Both the position numbers and the translations under genes were made by a program. From positions 32,874-96,873 of the forward strand of contig DASVBS010000047.1 in assembly GCA_036375715.1 (NCBI GenBank): a stretch of DNA of 64,000 nt, given 5' to 3'. Under the pieces are notes generated by a model. It saw only the letters and a list, made by a program, of their open reading frames with translations. It was not told the DNA's origin and made no database searches. This document shows, one piece after another, positions 44,735-53,456 of this stretch. This DNA comes from Longimicrobiaceae bacterium (GTDB taxonomy: Bacteria; Gemmatimonadota; Gemmatimonadetes; Longimicrobiales; Longimicrobiaceae). How positions within the stretch are numbered: the first letter of the stretch is position 1; each line of letters starts with the position of its first letter.

Positions 44735-46519
44735 CTAGACCTGGCTATCTACGGGGGCAAGCGCGCTCCCCAGCTCCAGCTCGTCTGCGAGGAGCTGCCG
44801 GTGAAGCAGCGTAGCATAGGTTCCGCCGGCCTGAAGCAGCTCGGCGTGCGTACCCGTTTCGACCAGTCGACCGTCTTCGAGTACGAGGATCTGATCCGCC
44901 GCCATCACCGCTGAAACGCGGTGGCTCACCACCACGCTGGTGCGGTCGCGGAAGATCTCGCGCAGTCCGTCGAGGATCTCCGCCTCGGTGTGGGTGTCTA
45001 CCGCCGAGAGTGCGTCGTCGAGCACCAGCACACGCGGGTCCCGGGCGATCGCCCGCGCCAGGGTGGCGCGCTGCTTCTGGCCGCCCGACAGGTTCACACC
45101 CCGCTCCCCCAGCATCGTGTCGTAGCCCGCCGGGAAGCCGAGGATGGTTTCGTCGAGCTGCGCGATCTCGGCTGCGCGCCGAATGCGGGCCTCGACGACC
45201 TCAGGATCGCCCTCGATCCCCATCGCCAGGTTCCGGCGAATCGTATCCGAGAATAAGAAGGCTTCCTGCGGCACCACCCCGATCGAGGCGCGAAGCTGCT
45301 CCAGCGAAAGACGCGGGAGCGGAACCCCATCCAGCAGGATCTCCCCCTCCGTGGGATCGTACAACCTCGACAGGAGGTGGATGAGCGTCGACTTGCCGGA
45401 GCCGGTCGCGCCCACGATGGCCAGGAGCGAGCCCGCCGGCGCCGTGAAGGAGATATCGTGCAGCACCTCGCGCTCTGTTCCGGGATAGCGGAAGGAGACG
45501 TTGCGGAACTCGATCTCCCCCCGCACTTCCGGAAGGATCACGGGGGCCTCGGGGCTGCGGATGCTCGGCTTTTCCGACAGAACCCGATTGATCCTGCCCA
45601 TGGACGCGGCGCCCCGCTGGAACAGGTTCACCACCCACCCGAGCGCGATCATCGGCCAGGTCAGGGCGCCGAGATACAGGCTGAAGGCGACGAAATCCCC
45701 GATCGAGATCTCTCCGGTCATCGCCATGCGGCCGCCGATCAGGAAGGCCAGGACGATGGCGAGGCCGCTGAGCAGGGTCAGCAACGGGTGGAAGAGACCG
45801 GAGACACGCGCCAGGCTCATGTTGCGATCCAGGTACTCGTCCGACATCCGCGCGAATCGCTCGGTCTGATCCCGCTCGCGCACGTAGGCCTTCACGATAC
45901 GCATCCCCGCCAGGTTCTCCTGGGCGAGGGTGGAGAGCCGGGAGAGCTGGTCCTGGATGCGGTCGAACCGCCGGTGGATGACGCGTCCGAACCCGAGCGT
46001 CACGGGCGGAAGCGCCAGCATCGGGATCATGCACAACAGCGTCAGACGCGGGCTGATCCAGATCATGAAGGAGAGGGAGATGGCGGTGCCCACGAAGGTG
46101 TTGGCCAGGTACATGTAGGCCGGCCCGGCCGCCATCCGCACCGCGGAGAGATCATTCGTCATCCGGCTCATCAGGTCGCCGGTCGGGGTGCGGCCGAAGT
46201 AGGCGGCATCCAGATGGACGATGTGCTGGAAGAGATCGTTGCCCAGGTCGTATTCGACGCGGCGACTGGTGCCGTTCAACAGCTCACGCATGCCGTACCG
46301 TGCCGCACCACCCAGCAGGGCGGTCAACACGATCAGCGACGCGAAGACCATCACCTCGCCACGGGCGACCAGCGGGGCGCTCAGGGCGTCGATCGCGCGC
46401 TTGATCAGATAGGGGGGCGCAAGCGAGAATAGGTTTGCCAGGATGACCAGCACGACGCCGCCCGCAACGGAGGCACCATATCGCCTCAGATACGGTATAA
46501 GTGTAAGTAATTCCTTCAC
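44735..46519 (-). CDS. ABC transporter, fused permease and ATPase (exporter type)
   Basis: A 594-residue half-transporter. Six transmembrane helices fill the first 300 residues (SVAGGVVLVILANLFSLAPPYLI to TWPMIALGWVVNLF). The ATPase domain shows Walker A (VGATGSGKSTLIHLL), Q-loop (GVVPQEAFLFSDTI), signature (LSGGQKQRATLARAI), Walker B (VLVLDDALSAVD) and the H-loop (VVSHRVSA). This is the MsbA/MdlB-like group that exports lipids, peptides or drugs as a homodimer or heterodimer. GTG 46519 is the start. It is divergent from a lipoprotein gene with only 117 bp between. Confidence 0.94.
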   Translation of the reverse strand: MKELLTLIPYLRRYGASVAGGVVLVILANLFSLAPPYLIKRAIDALSAPLVARGEVMVFASLIVLTALLGGAARYGMRELLNGTSRRVEYDLGNDLFQHIVHLDAAYFGRTPTGDLMSRMTNDLSAVRMAAGPAYMYLANTFVGTAISLSFMIWISPRLTLLCMIPMLALPPVTLGFGRVIHRRFDRIQDQLSRLSTLAQENLAGMRIVKAYVRERDQTERFARMSDEYLDRNMSLARVSGLFHPLLTLLSGLAIVLAFLIGGRMAMTGEISIGDFVAFSLYLGALTWPMIALGWVVNLFQRGAASMGRINRVLSEKPSIRSPEAPVILPEVRGEIEFRNVSFRYPGTEREVLHDISFTAPAGSLLAIVGATGSGKSTLIHLLSRLYDPTEGEILLDGVPLPRLSLEQLRASIGVVPQEAFLFSDTIRRNLAMGIEGDPEVVEARIRRAAEIAQLDETILGFPAGYDTMLGERGVNLSGGQKQRATLARAIARDPRVLVLDDALSAVDTHTEAEILDGLREIFRDRTSVVVSHRVSAVMAADQILVLEDGRLVETGTHAELLQAGGTYATLLHRQLLADELELGSALAPVDSQV

Positions 46520-46636
46520 TTAATTCATGGCATGCGGGTTGCCCCCAGATCACGGCGGATCCGGTGGGATCATCCGGGCAAGCTAAGCCCGTTCCTTCCC
46601 GGATATCAAGTCACAGAACGGATTTGGAGAAGATCC

Positions 46637-47509
46637 ATGAAGAAGCTCAGTCTGGTTGCCACGCTGATGGTGGTCCTTCCGCTGTCCACTTTCGTGGTCG
46701 CCTGTGACTCCGGGGAGGACACCGACGCGCGCGCCGCCCTGGAGAAGGAAGCGCTGGAGCGGGAGCTGGACCTGGCGCTTCAGCCCGATACGACCGCCGA
46801 GCCGGAGCTGGAGGACGTCGCGATCGAGGAGCCGGAGGCCGAGGCCCCGCCGGCAACGCCGGCGCCTCGCCCGAGCGCCCCGCCGCGGCAGGAGACCCCG
46901 CGCCCGGTGACGCCGCGGCCCTCCACGCCCGCGCCGACTCCGGCACCCGAGCCTGCGCGCCCGCGGACTGTTACGCTTTCCGCCCCGGCCGGGAGCACGT
47001 TCGCCGTGCGGCTGAACGAGGAGGTGAGTACGCGTACTCACTCCGTGGGTGAGAGCTTCACCGCGACGCTGACCGAGCCGCTGGTCGCCTCCGATGGGAC
47101 GACACTGATCCCGGCGGGCGCCACCGTGCGCGGTCAGGTGACCGAGTCGCGCAAGTCCGGGCGGGCTGGTGAGGAGGCGTACCTGGCCATCACCTTCACA
47201 TCGGTGTCGTACGACGGGAACACCTACCCGATTGACGCCAGCACCGTGAACGTGCCGTCCAAGCTCGTCTCGCGGGACAGCAACGTGGAGAAGGTGGCCA
47301 AGGTGGGTGGCGGCGCCGCGCTGGGCGCCATCGTGGGCCGGGTGATCGGTGGCGGGACCAAGGGCACCATTGCCGGCGCCGCCGTCGGCGCCGCTGCAGG
47401 CACCGCTGTCGCCATGGGCACCGCTGATGTGGACCGCGTGATCCCCGCAGGGTCGCAGATCACGGTGCGGCTGGATAGCTCGGTGCGGGTGGAGAAGACG
47501 ATCAGCTGA
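46637..47509 (+). CDS. Proline-rich lipoprotein with beta domain and glycine zipper
   Basis: A 290-residue lipoprotein (signal LSLVATLMVVLPLSTFVVAC). GGAGA nine bases upstream supports ATG 46637. Order: charged Glu/Ala-rich segment (RAALEKEALERELDL), a Pro/Ala/Thr-rich linker (about residues 65-115), a beta domain (SAPAGSTFAVRLNEEVSTRTHSVGESFTA), and a glycine-zipper-like segment (AALGAIVGRVIGGGTKG to AAVGAAAGTAVAMGTAD). The middle resembles domains found in bacterial proteins with a conserved limit-of-sugar-type motif, but no named family is certain. Such glycine-rich zippers occur in outer membrane lipoproteins of the SlyB/Rcp type, so an envelope role is likely. Confidence 0.78.
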   Translation: MKKLSLVATLMVVLPLSTFVVACDSGEDTDARAALEKEALERELDLALQPDTTAEPELEDVAIEEPEAEAPPATPAPRPSAPPRQETPRPVTPRPSTPAPTPAPEPARPRTVTLSAPAGSTFAVRLNEEVSTRTHSVGESFTATLTEPLVASDGTTLIPAGATVRGQVTESRKSGRAGEEAYLAITFTSVSYDGNTYPIDASTVNVPSKLVSRDSNVEKVAKVGGGAALGAIVGRVIGGGTKGTIAGAAVGAAAGTAVAMGTADVDRVIPAGSQITVRLDSSVRVEKTIS

Positions 47510-47518
47510 GGGGTGGTC

Positions 47519-47804
47519 GAATTACGAATTACGAATTACGGATTACGTATGAGTTGCGGGCGGCCCACCGAGGGGTACGCCCGCAATTTTCACCTGTACG
47601 CTGTCACCCGGCGCCCCCGGTGCCCATCCCGAGCGACGCAAAGGAGCACAAGCCGCGAAGGTGCGGCCCGCGATCCTTCGCTCGCCCCTGCGGGGCTTCG
47701 CTCAGGTTAACCGGATGAGTCGTATGGCGGACTTCGCTCAGGGTGACGTGGCGAGGCAAGGTGGCGGGGCGTCGCAAGTAATTCGTAATTCGTAATTCGT
47801 AATT
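47519..47804. repeat. AATTACG heptamer element with a different core
   Basis: The left arm (47519-47547) has GAATTAC units, the right arm (47778-47804) inverted GTAATTC units. The core differs from those at 25829 and 60953 and holds two CTTCGCTCAGG repeats (about 47696 and 47731). It fills the gap between two convergent genes. Confidence 0.85.
47554..47590 (+). terminator. Probable intrinsic terminator
   Basis: TTGCGGGCG (47554-47562) pairs exactly with CGCCCGCAA (47578-47586) and is followed by TTTT. It lies 45 bp after the stop of the proline-rich lipoprotein gene, inside the repeat element. Confidence 0.55.
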
Positions 47805-47862
47805 AGAGTCCGGGCGGGCGCCGCCTCCTGCCGATTCGAAATCCAAAATTAAAAATGCCCGA

Positions 47863-49614
47863 TTAGCGCCTCCCGTCCCCCACTCCCATCAACCTCCCAT
47901 CCGGAAGTACCAGAATCGACTGTGTATCGCCCTGGTAGCCGCGGGACTCGACGCTGTGGCCGCGGGCGCGGAGGTCGGCGATGACGGATTCGTCGACTCC
48001 GTTGCGCTCGATGCTGAGGACATCGGGGAGATGCTGATGATGGAACCGGGGGGCGGAGCTCGCCTCGATCAAATCCATTCCCCAGTCCACGATGTTCGAC
48101 ACCATCAGCGTGACGGTCGAGATGATCGTCGGGCCGCCCGGCGAACCGGTCACCAGCCGCAGGGCCCCCGACGGGTCGAGCACGATGGTGGGGGTCATGG
48201 CGGAGAGCATCCGTTTCCCGGGTGCCACGGCGTTCGCCTCTCCCTGTACCAATCCGAACTGGTTGGGCTTGCCCGGGCTCGCCGCGAAATCGTCCATCTC
48301 GTTGTTCAGCAGGAACCCCGCGCCTTCTACGGTCACCAGGTTACCGTAGAGGGAGTTGATCGTTGTGGTGACGGCGACCGCGTTCCCTTGGCCATCGACG
48401 ACGGAGTAGTGGGTAGTATGCTCCCCCTCCCTGGGAGCGGGTCCCAGCCCGGGTGCAACTGCTGCCGCGGGCGTCGCGCGCAGGCTGTCGATGGTGGCGC
48501 GGCGTTCCGCCGCGTATTCGTCGGAGATCATCCGCTCGACCGGCTGCGCCACGAAGTCGGGATCGGCCAGATAGGTGTTCCGGTCGGCAAACGCCCGCTT
48601 TGAGGCTTCGGCGTACAGGTGCAGGTGATCGGCGGAGAGATAGCCGAGGGATTGCAGGTCGTATCCCTCCAGGATATTCAGGATTTCCGCCATCGTCGCT
48701 CCGCCCGAGGAGGGGGGCGGCATGGAGATGACGGTGTAGCCGCGATAATCGAAGATGAGAGGCGAGCGCCAGCGGGCCTGGTATGAAGCCAGGTCCTCGC
48801 GCGTGATGAGCCCTCCCCCTCTGCGCATCTCCTCTTCGATCAAGCGCGCCGTGGTTCCGGCGTAGAAGCCGTCCCTCCCTTCGGCGGCGATGCGCCGCAG
48901 CGTCTCCGCCAGGTCGCGCTGGACAAAGTGATCCCCGACCTGCGGCGGCTGGCCGCCCGGCAGGAAGATCTCGGCGGTGGCGGGATAGCGCGCGAGGCGG
49001 TCGGCGTAGGCGTTGAGCGACTCGGCCAAGCGCTCGTGCACGGTGAGCCCCTCCGCCAGCTGGATGGCGGGCTGAAGCAGCTCGGCCCAAGGCAGGGAAC
49101 CAAGCCGCTGGTGTGCCGCCCACATGCCTGCTACCGAGCCCGGCACACCCGCCGCCAGGTGCCCGACCACCGAGGCATCTGTCAGGTTGCCGTTCTCGTC
49201 CAGGAACATGTCGCGCGTGGCCGCCCCCGGCGCCGTCTCACGGAAATCGAGCGCCAGCGTCTCCCCATTCGCCAGGCGCGCGACCAGGAAGCCGCCGCCC
49301 CCGATGTTGCCGGCTTCGGGGTTCACCACCGCCAGCGCAAAGTGCGTTGCCACCGCGGCGTCGATCGCGTTGCCGCCGCGGCGGAGAATGGCAAGGCCCA
49401 CCTCGGTCGCGACGGAGTCGGTGGTGGCGACCATGCCCTCGCTACCCGCTGCGGTTTGCACGCGGGGCAGCGGGAGCGTCCATTCCGGGCCGAGTCCGGC
49501 CTCAGGCGCAGTCGCCCCGGCCGGCACCTGTCCCGCCGGCGCTCCGCAGGCCGTGGCGACGAGCAGGAGAAGCGCGCAACCCCCGCGTTCGCCGAGCAGC
49601 GGAAAGTCAAGCAT
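47863..49614 (-). CDS. ggt: Gamma-glutamyltransferase, lipoprotein
   Basis: A 583-residue N-terminal nucleophile hydrolase that cleaves or transfers gamma-glutamyl groups from glutathione and other peptides in the periplasm. The catalytic Thr is the second Thr in EHTTHYSVVDGQGNAVAVTTTINSLYG, and the self-cleavage between large and small subunits takes place there. Other motifs are AAVATHFALAVVNPEAGNIGGGGFLV, PSSGGATMAEIL and NNEMDDFAASPGKPNQFGL. A lipobox (VATAC) shows it is anchored. It is divergent from the murQ operon with about 86 bp between. The lid-loop-like region is present. Confidence 0.95.
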   Translation of the reverse strand: MLDFPLLGERGGCALLLLVATACGAPAGQVPAGATAPEAGLGPEWTLPLPRVQTAAGSEGMVATTDSVATEVGLAILRRGGNAIDAAVATHFALAVVNPEAGNIGGGGFLVARLANGETLALDFRETAPGAATRDMFLDENGNLTDASVVGHLAAGVPGSVAGMWAAHQRLGSLPWAELLQPAIQLAEGLTVHERLAESLNAYADRLARYPATAEIFLPGGQPPQVGDHFVQRDLAETLRRIAAEGRDGFYAGTTARLIEEEMRRGGGLITREDLASYQARWRSPLIFDYRGYTVISMPPPSSGGATMAEILNILEGYDLQSLGYLSADHLHLYAEASKRAFADRNTYLADPDFVAQPVERMISDEYAAERRATIDSLRATPAAAVAPGLGPAPREGEHTTHYSVVDGQGNAVAVTTTINSLYGNLVTVEGAGFLLNNEMDDFAASPGKPNQFGLVQGEANAVAPGKRMLSAMTPTIVLDPSGALRLVTGSPGGPTIISTVTLMVSNIVDWGMDLIEASSAPRFHHQHLPDVLSIERNGVDESVIADLRARGHSVESRGYQGDTQSILVLPDGRLMGVGDGRR

Positions 49615-49700
49615 CGGGCACCTTTTCGCCGGTTGATAGGTACGATACCTTGAGTGGATCTGAAGCTAGCCGCGACGCTACGGACACGGCAAACCACCGG

Positions 49701-50627
49701 ATGGCCAGCAAGAAGCCGCTCGATCCGCGGCTCACCGAGCAGCGTAATCCCCGCACGGCCGAGATCGACCGCCTCTCCTGCCTCGAGATCGTCGACGTCA
49801 TCAACGCGGAAGACCGCCGGGTCGCTCCGGCGGTGTATGCCGAGCGACACAAGCTCGCGCAAGCCATCGAGATGGTCGAGGAATGCTTCCGGGCCGGCGG
49901 CCGACTCATCTACGTCGGGGCGGGGACGTCCGGACGCTTGGGGGTGCTCGATGCATCCGAGATGCCGCCGACCTTCGGTACTCCCCCCGATATGGTGCAG
50001 GGGGTGATCGCTGGCGGAGCCGAGGCGCTCACTCGCGCCATCGAAGGGGCTGAAGATCATCCGGAGGACGGGGTGCGGGAGATGGACGAACGGCAGGTCG
50101 GGCCGAACGACATGGTGATCGGCATCGCCACCTCGGGCACCACCCCCTTTGTCCATGGCGCCCTGCAACGGGCGAAGGAGCGCGGCGCGCGAACCGGCTT
50201 CATCCTCTGCACCCCTCCCTCGCAGGAGATTCTCGACCGCTATGACGTGGTCATCGCTCCGCTAGTAGGGCCGGAGGTCGTCACCGGCTCCACCCGCATG
50301 AAGGCGGGTACCGCGACCAAGCTGGTCCTCAACACGATCAGCACCGGCGCGATGATCCGGCTCGGCAAGACCTGGGGCAACCTGATGGTCGATCTGCGCG
50401 CCACCAACATGAAGCTGCAGGACCGGAGCGAGAGGATCCTGATGGAGGTGCTCGACCTCTCACGCGCCGAAGCGGCAGAGCTGCTGGCCTGCGCAGGTGG
50501 CAGCGTGAAGACGGCGATCGCCATGTACTGGACCGATTCGTCTGCGGAGGAGGCGCGGGAGAGGCTTCGACAGGCCGATGGCCGTCTCGCCCGCATTGTC
50601 GAGGAGGCCCGTGCCAACGGAGATTGA
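49701..50627 (+). CDS. murQ: N-acetylmuramic acid 6-phosphate etherase
   Basis: A 308-residue SIS-domain enzyme that cleaves the lactyl ether of MurNAc-6-phosphate to give GlcNAc-6-phosphate and D-lactate. Family signatures: TEQRNPRTAEIDRLS, RLIYVGAGTSGRLGVLDASEMPPTFG, GLVQGVIAGGxEA-like (MVQGVIAGGAEALTRAIEGAEDHP), GIATSGTTPFVHGAL, NTISTGAMIRLGKTWGNLMVDLRATN. The length is normal (E. coli MurQ is 298). ATG 49701 is chosen because the family N-terminus starts there; the frame is open far upstream. It is first in the recycling operon. Confidence 0.96.
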   Translation: MASKKPLDPRLTEQRNPRTAEIDRLSCLEIVDVINAEDRRVAPAVYAERHKLAQAIEMVEECFRAGGRLIYVGAGTSGRLGVLDASEMPPTFGTPPDMVQGVIAGGAEALTRAIEGAEDHPEDGVREMDERQVGPNDMVIGIATSGTTPFVHGALQRAKERGARTGFILCTPPSQEILDRYDVVIAPLVGPEVVTGSTRMKAGTATKLVLNTISTGAMIRLGKTWGNLMVDLRATNMKLQDRSERILMEVLDLSRAEAAELLACAGGSVKTAIAMYWTDSSAEEARERLRQADGRLARIVEEARANGD

Positions 50628-51084
50628 GGAGGCCCGCGAGCTTCCCACGCGGCCGGATTCCGTGGCGGAGTGGGAAGACCTTCTCGTGCGACTCGAGATC
50701 GCCCCGCGCGCGGTCCGGGTCACGCTGGAGGAGGTAGAGGATAGGACCTCGGCGGCCCGAGCACTGCGGAGTGCGACCTACCGTGAAGCCGAGGTGGGAC
50801 GACTTCTCGAGGTTGCGGCCGATCTACCGCGGTCGGTCGGGAGGGAGGCAGGGGTGCTTGCGGAGGATGGCCTCTCCGATCTGTCCATCCGCTTTGCCTC
50901 CCTGCGAGCGCGGACCTTCGCGATGGTGCAGCGGCGGGGGCTGGAGGTCTGGGAGTGGCGGGCGCCGCTGCCGAGCGGCTTCCCGGTCACGGTCCATCAG
51001 CTGCTGCTCTGGCTGGCAAAACAGGACGCGGCGCTGTTGGCGGAGCTGCGCAGGGTGCGGCGGAGCGGGTGGGGCGGATGCTGA
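50611..51084 (+). CDS. Unknown protein between murQ and anmK
   Basis: A helical protein of about 157 residues. GTG 50611 overlaps the murQ stop by 17 bp, and its own stop overlaps anmK by 7 bp, so it is tightly built into the operon. No cysteine except the last residue, no signal sequence, so it is cytoplasmic. Sequence is rich in Arg, Glu and Leu (DLLVRLEIAPRAVRVTLEEVED; TVHQLLLWLAKQDAALLAEL). The C-terminal helix with HQLLLWLAKQD weakly recalls DinB-fold proteins, but I do not recognise the family. An AmpD-like or LdcA-like role is not supported. The longer frame reaches 50578. Confidence 0.75.
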   Translation: MPTEIEEARELPTRPDSVAEWEDLLVRLEIAPRAVRVTLEEVEDRTSAARALRSATYREAEVGRLLEVAADLPRSVGREAGVLAEDGLSDLSIRFASLRARTFAMVQRRGLEVWEWRAPLPSGFPVTVHQLLLWLAKQDAALLAELRRVRRSGWGGC

Positions 51085-52241
51085 TTATCGGCCTGATGTC
51101 GGGAACCTCTCTCGATGGAGTGACCGCCGCGCTGGTGCAGCTCCAGGGAGAGGAGGTGGTGGCGCTGGAGTGGCGGATGATGGGGTGGTGCACGGTACCC
51201 TACAGCGACGAACGGCGGAAGATGATCCACGACGCGATCGTCGCGGGAAGCGCCGCCACTCTCTGCGGCCTTCATACGTTATTGGGGGAGTGGCTGGCCG
51301 AGGCGGCGATACGGGTCTGTGAGGAAACGGGGGTTGCGCTATCGCAGGTGGACCTGATCGGCTCGCACGGGCAGACCATCTGGCACGACCCCCCGCGGGA
51401 GGGCCGGCGCGGCTCGACGCTGCAGCTCGGGGATCCGGCCACCATCGCCGAGCGGACAGGGTGTCCGGTGGTCGCCGACTTCCGCTCACGTGACATGGCC
51501 GCCGGCGGACACGGGGCCCCGCTGGTCCCCTGGGTGGACCAGGTGCTCTTCGCCCTTCCCGATGCCGCTCGCGCACTGCAGAATCTAGGAGGGATCGGCA
51601 ATGTGAGCTGGGTCCCTCCTCGAGGTTCTTCGGAGCCGGTCTTCGCCTTCGACACGGGCCCCGCCAACGCCCTCATCGATGCCGCCGTACACCTGGCCAC
51701 GGACGGGCGATTGGCCTACGATCAGGATGGTCAGCTTGCGGCGAAGGGCGTGGTGGACGAGAGGTTGCTCGGCGAGCTCCTGCGGCACCCCTTCTTCGCG
51801 CTCGAGCCGCCGCGCTCCACCGGTCGAGAGACCTTCGGTCTGCCCTTCGTGCAACGGCTCGTGGAGGCGACGGCTCCCGAAGGTGACCAGGACTGGCTGG
51901 ATCTCCTTGCCACCCTGACGGAGCTTACGGCTCGCTCCATCGCCGACGCTTACCGGCGGTGGGTGCTGCCCCGGGGCATTCGAGAGGTGGTGGTGACGGG
52001 GGGAGGAGCCCACAACCGGACTTTGATGGGACGCTTGCGGGAGCTGCTCGCTCCTGTGCCGGTGCTCGGTGGAGAGGCGCTGGGAGTGGATCCCGAAGCC
52101 AAGGAGGCGCTGGCGTTCGCGGTGCTCGCCTGGGCACACGTGCATGGCGTGCCGGCAAATGCGCCTGCCGCGACGGGAGCTGAGGGACCGCGTGTCCTCG
52201 GGAGCTTCACGCCCGGGGCAGCCGACCGACCCAGGAGGTGA
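51078..52241 (+). CDS. anmK: Anhydro-N-acetylmuramic acid kinase
   Basis: A 387-residue ASKHA-fold kinase that opens and phosphorylates 1,6-anhydroMurNAc to MurNAc-6-phosphate, the substrate of MurQ. Motifs: IGLMSGTSLDGVTAALV, GSHGQTIWHDPP, TLQLGDPATIAERTGCPVVADFRSRDMAAGGHGAPLVPWVDQ, QNLGGIGNVSW, FDTGPANALID, TGGGAHNRTLMGRL. ATG 51078 fits the family N-terminus (MLIIGLMSGTSLDG). The length is slightly longer than E. coli AnmK (369). The next gene begins directly after its stop codon. Confidence 0.96.
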   Translation: MLIIGLMSGTSLDGVTAALVQLQGEEVVALEWRMMGWCTVPYSDERRKMIHDAIVAGSAATLCGLHTLLGEWLAEAAIRVCEETGVALSQVDLIGSHGQTIWHDPPREGRRGSTLQLGDPATIAERTGCPVVADFRSRDMAAGGHGAPLVPWVDQVLFALPDAARALQNLGGIGNVSWVPPRGSSEPVFAFDTGPANALIDAAVHLATDGRLAYDQDGQLAAKGVVDERLLGELLRHPFFALEPPRSTGRETFGLPFVQRLVEATAPEGDQDWLDLLATLTELTARSIADAYRRWVLPRGIREVVVTGGGAHNRTLMGRLRELLAPVPVLGGEALGVDPEAKEALAFAVLAWAHVHGVPANAPAATGAEGPRVLGSFTPGAADRPRR

Positions 52242-53456
52242 ATGTTGGCCACAGCGAATTCCGGGGCTCGCGCCGTGCTCCTTCGGCGGTGGTGGCTCGT
52301 CGCCGCGGCCGTCGCGACGCTGCCGGCGTGCGCCGGCGGCCACCGACCTCCACAGCAGCCCGCGCCGGTACAGTTCTTCAGCGAAGTGCGGGACATGCTG
52401 GCGATCGGGGAGCCCTCGCCGGAGTACTATCGAGCCCGAGCCCGGCTCGACGAGATGGGTCCCGAGGTGGACGCGGTGCTGGTGGCGATCGCCCGGGACA
52501 CGGAGAATCGACCGGTGGCGCGCTCCAACGCCCTCATGATGCTGGCCGAGCGTCGTTCCCCGGCCGCCATTCCGGTGCTGCGAGAGACGCTGCTCGGCGA
52601 CGAGTCCCCCGCCCAGCGTGCGGCAGCCGTGCTGGCGCTGCAGCGTATGGCACCGGATACGCCCGAGGCCGTCAACCTCATCCGTACGGCCGTGGGAGAT
52701 CGCTCGCGGACCGTGCGCCTGAACGCACTGCAGGCGCTCGACGTTGGGGACGTGCAGCTGATTCGCGCGGTACTCGAGCGGGAGCGCGATCTGGACGTGC
52801 GGCGGGTTGCGCTGCAACTGGTCACACTGGCGGAGGCCCGGGGTGCTCCGCTCGCACGCGACCGGCGCGGGGCGCTGAGAACTGCGGCCGCCGAGGGGGA
52901 TCCGCAGATCGTCTACCGGCCGGTTCGGACCGACTCGATCGCGGACGTCTCGGTGGGAGATCTTCGCATCGAGCTTCCCAACGGGCCCGACATTCCCCTC
53001 GCGCCCCTGGCCGAGGTGGTCGCCGGGGTGGTCCCCGCCTTCTTCTCGGCGGATCGCGCGCGGGTGGTCTATGAGATCGAGCGCGCGATCCGGGTCGTGG
53101 ACCTCCGTACCCGCGACCACATCGATTTCGGTGACGGCATCGCGCCGCGACCGGTACCGTTCTCCCCCGACTTCGTCTACCTGCGCCAGCTCCGCCACGA
53201 GCAACGTGAAGACGGCTCTACGGAGCTGACCTACGAGGTGGTGCGCGCCTCGTTCGAAGGCGGCCCGACGGAGTCGATCGGCGAGCTACAGGCACTTGCT
53301 CGCCCCGACCAGCACGCCAACTACTCGCCCGTACGCTGGATGGTCGTCAGCGAAACTCCCGAGGGATTCGTCCTGCGCGGCGACGGGGTATCCACCTTCA
53401 AGCTCCCCACCACCGTCCTCAACCCCGCGGACCGCGCCAGCCGCGACCGGAGGTGA
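52242..53456 (+). CDS. HEAT-repeat lipoprotein of the recycling operon
   Basis: A 404-residue lipoprotein (lipobox LPAC). Residues about 45-200 hold HEAT-like helix pairs: RPVARSNALMMLAERRSPAAIPVLRETL, SPAQRAAAVLALQRMAPDTPEAVNLIRTAV, SRTVRLNALQALDVGDVQLIRAVL, LDVRRVALQLVTLAEARGAPL. A beta-rich C-terminal half follows (VVYEIERAIRVVDLRTRDHIDFG). HEAT repeats usually bind proteins, so it may scaffold murein enzymes at the membrane. AGGAGG lies just before the ATG at 52242 (a TTG at 52245 has better spacing). Its stop overlaps the start of the next gene by GTGA. Confidence 0.8.
   Translation: MLATANSGARAVLLRRWWLVAAAVATLPACAGGHRPPQQPAPVQFFSEVRDMLAIGEPSPEYYRARARLDEMGPEVDAVLVAIARDTENRPVARSNALMMLAERRSPAAIPVLRETLLGDESPAQRAAAVLALQRMAPDTPEAVNLIRTAVGDRSRTVRLNALQALDVGDVQLIRAVLERERDLDVRRVALQLVTLAEARGAPLARDRRGALRTAAAEGDPQIVYRPVRTDSIADVSVGDLRIELPNGPDIPLAPLAEVVAGVVPAFFSADRARVVYEIERAIRVVDLRTRDHIDFGDGIAPRPVPFSPDFVYLRQLRHEQREDGSTELTYEVVRASFEGGPTESIGELQALARPDQHANYSPVRWMVVSETPEGFVLRGDGVSTFKLPTTVLNPADRASRDRR

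Noticed and set aside
49113..49700. Upstream extension of murQ
   Set aside because: It overlaps the ggt coding region antisense and is Pro/Arg-rich; the family N-terminus begins at 49701.
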